Below are positions 5,519-5,755 of a DNA stretch of 5,755 nt, piece by piece. The position numbers and the translations under genes are program-made. The stretch lies in assembly GCA_964439415.1 (NCBI GenBank), contig CAYTOJ010000116.1, forward strand, positions 1 to 5,755. The letters are read 5' to 3'. The DNA is from CAYTOJ01 sp964439415. Lineage in GTDB: Bacteria; Pseudomonadota; Alphaproteobacteria; Rickettsiales; CAZAGG01. The stretch's first letter is position 1; every line of letters begins with the position of its first letter. A model generated the notes under the pieces. That model was not told the DNA's origin. It made no database searches and saw nothing but the letters and a program-made list of their open reading frames with translations.

Positions 5519-5590
5519 ATCCCCAAAACACTTGAAGAGTGTTTTGGGGATGCTATTTATATGTTTGCTTATATGTTTGCGCATGGCCGC
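5519..5590 (+). repeat. Structured intergenic repeat, right copy (hairpin plus conserved tail)
   Basis: A perfect 14-bp hairpin (arms ATCCCCAAAACACT at 5519–5532 and its complement at 5538–5551, loop TGAAG) is followed by an AT-rich spacer and the 15-mer TTTGCGCATGGCCGC (5576–5590). The same order occurs on the opposite strand at 85–29. Unlike the left copy, the spacer contains a 12-bp tandem duplication of TTATATGTTTGC (5557–5568, 5569–5580). A 60-codon open frame (5495–5677) runs through it, but the left copy does not preserve that frame and no ribosome site precedes it, so the element looks like DNA or RNA structure rather than a gene. No T-run follows the hairpin on either strand, which argues against a simple terminator. 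Confidence 0.7.
5557..5580. repeat. 12-bp perfect tandem duplication
   Basis: TTATATGTTTGC is present twice head to tail (5557–5568 and 5569–5580). The left copy of the repeat has a single, slightly different unit at this position, so the duplication probably arose in the right copy, for example by replication slippage. Confidence 0.85.
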
Positions 5591-5608
5591 CCCGCCACCC
5601 CCATGCGC
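5579..5608. repeat. 8-bp inverted repeat with G-rich loop on the minus strand
   Basis: GCGCATGG (5579–5586) and CCATGCGC (5601–5608) are perfect complements around a 14-nt C-rich spacer. On the minus strand the loop and adjoining bases read GGGGGTGGCGGGGCGG, four G-runs that could form a two-layer quadruplex capping the stem. The left arm lies within the conserved 15-mer; the right arm has no counterpart in the left copy. Confidence 0.6.
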
Positions 5609-5614
5609 GTCTAT

Positions 5615-5666
5615 ACTGCTCGCGGATTAACTGCAAAGAATATCACATTTTTGAAACGCGAGCAGT
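5615..5666. repeat. 10-bp inverted repeat with 32-nt spacer
   Basis: ACTGCTCGCG (5615–5624) and CGCGAGCAGT (5657–5666) are perfect complements separated by 32 AT-rich nt. They could form a long-loop hairpin in RNA or be short terminal inverted repeats of a small element. A 10-bp palindrome, ACTAATTAGT (5669–5678), follows directly. Confidence 0.6.
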
Positions 5667-5678
5667 TGACTAATTAGT

Positions 5679-5755
5679 GACTGAAGACACACCGTTTTAT
5701 TTTAACTTCACTTGTGTTTAACAATATTTTTGATACTAATATCAATGTGGTAGGT
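5679..5755. other. AT-rich gene-free right edge
   Basis: No gene is seen. A 6-bp stem TTGATA/TATCAA with a 4-nt loop lies at 5730–5745. A weak promoter-like pair, TTAACA (5718–5723) and TATCAA (5740–5745) spaced 16 nt, could serve a gene beyond the window, but support is poor. Confidence 0.25.

Noticed and set aside
5519..5551. Right hairpin as a rho-independent terminator
   Set aside because: The stem is strong but no T-run follows on either strand, and no gene ends into it.
29..5590. Composite transposon with the two repeats as its ends
   Set aside because: The block between them is core housekeeping genes, with no transposase and no visible target-site duplication. Two dispersed copies are a simpler explanation.
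5495..5677. A 60-codon plus-strand open frame through the right repeat
   Set aside because: It lacks a ribosome binding site, its start overlaps the −35 box of the opposite gene, and it is built from the hairpin, the tandem duplication and other inverted repeats. The left copy does not keep the frame.
1..5755. CRISPR array, tRNA or rRNA genes
   Set aside because: No regularly spaced repeats and no cloverleaf or rRNA-like segments were seen on either strand.

Overview
The window reads as a piece of chromosome from an alphaproteobacterium. The evidence is the tight tatC–serS pair (a common alphaproteobacterial arrangement), the ybaB–recR pair, a DUF465/YdcH-type small protein, and a large prepilin of a type I associate with early-branching or host-associated alphaproteobacterial lineages. 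Base composition is moderate, so a strongly AT-rich Rickettsia-like genome is unlikely. I cannot name a genus.

Layout. 1–237: gene-free left margin with a short direct repeat at the edge, a perfect hairpin (57–85) and a second folded segment (103–159). 238–1239 (−): compact acetate kinase, ackA. 1240–1325: divergent promoter region. 1326–1646 and 1671–2267 (+): nucleoid-associated protein YbaB/EbfC and recombination mediator RecR, a two-gene operon. 2270–3508 and 3501–4277 (−): seryl-tRNA synthetase and the Tat translocase subunit TatC, overlapping by 8 nt and transcribed tatC then serS. 4374–5165 (+): a type IV pilin-like prepilin. 5164–5195: a strong two-way terminator. 5211–5417 (−): a 68-residue DUF465/YdcH-like protein with a clear promoter at 5473–5501. 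5418–5755: gene-free right margin full of inverted repeats.

The genes are mostly housekeeping: acetate/acetyl-phosphate metabolism, DNA repair, tRNA charging, folded-protein export and a surface or secretion pseudopilin. They form independent small units rather than one pathway.

The unexpected signal is in the two gene-free margins. Each carries a perfect hairpin with nearly the same core (CACTTSAAGAGTG) but different outer stem sequence, followed by a TTTATG-like spacer and an identical 15-mer, TTTGCGCATGGCCGC. The two copies are inverted relative to each other and bracket the gene block. I interpret them as two members of a dispersed structured repeat family. The right copy carries a 12-bp tandem duplication and is followed by two more inverted repeats, one with a G-rich loop on the minus strand.
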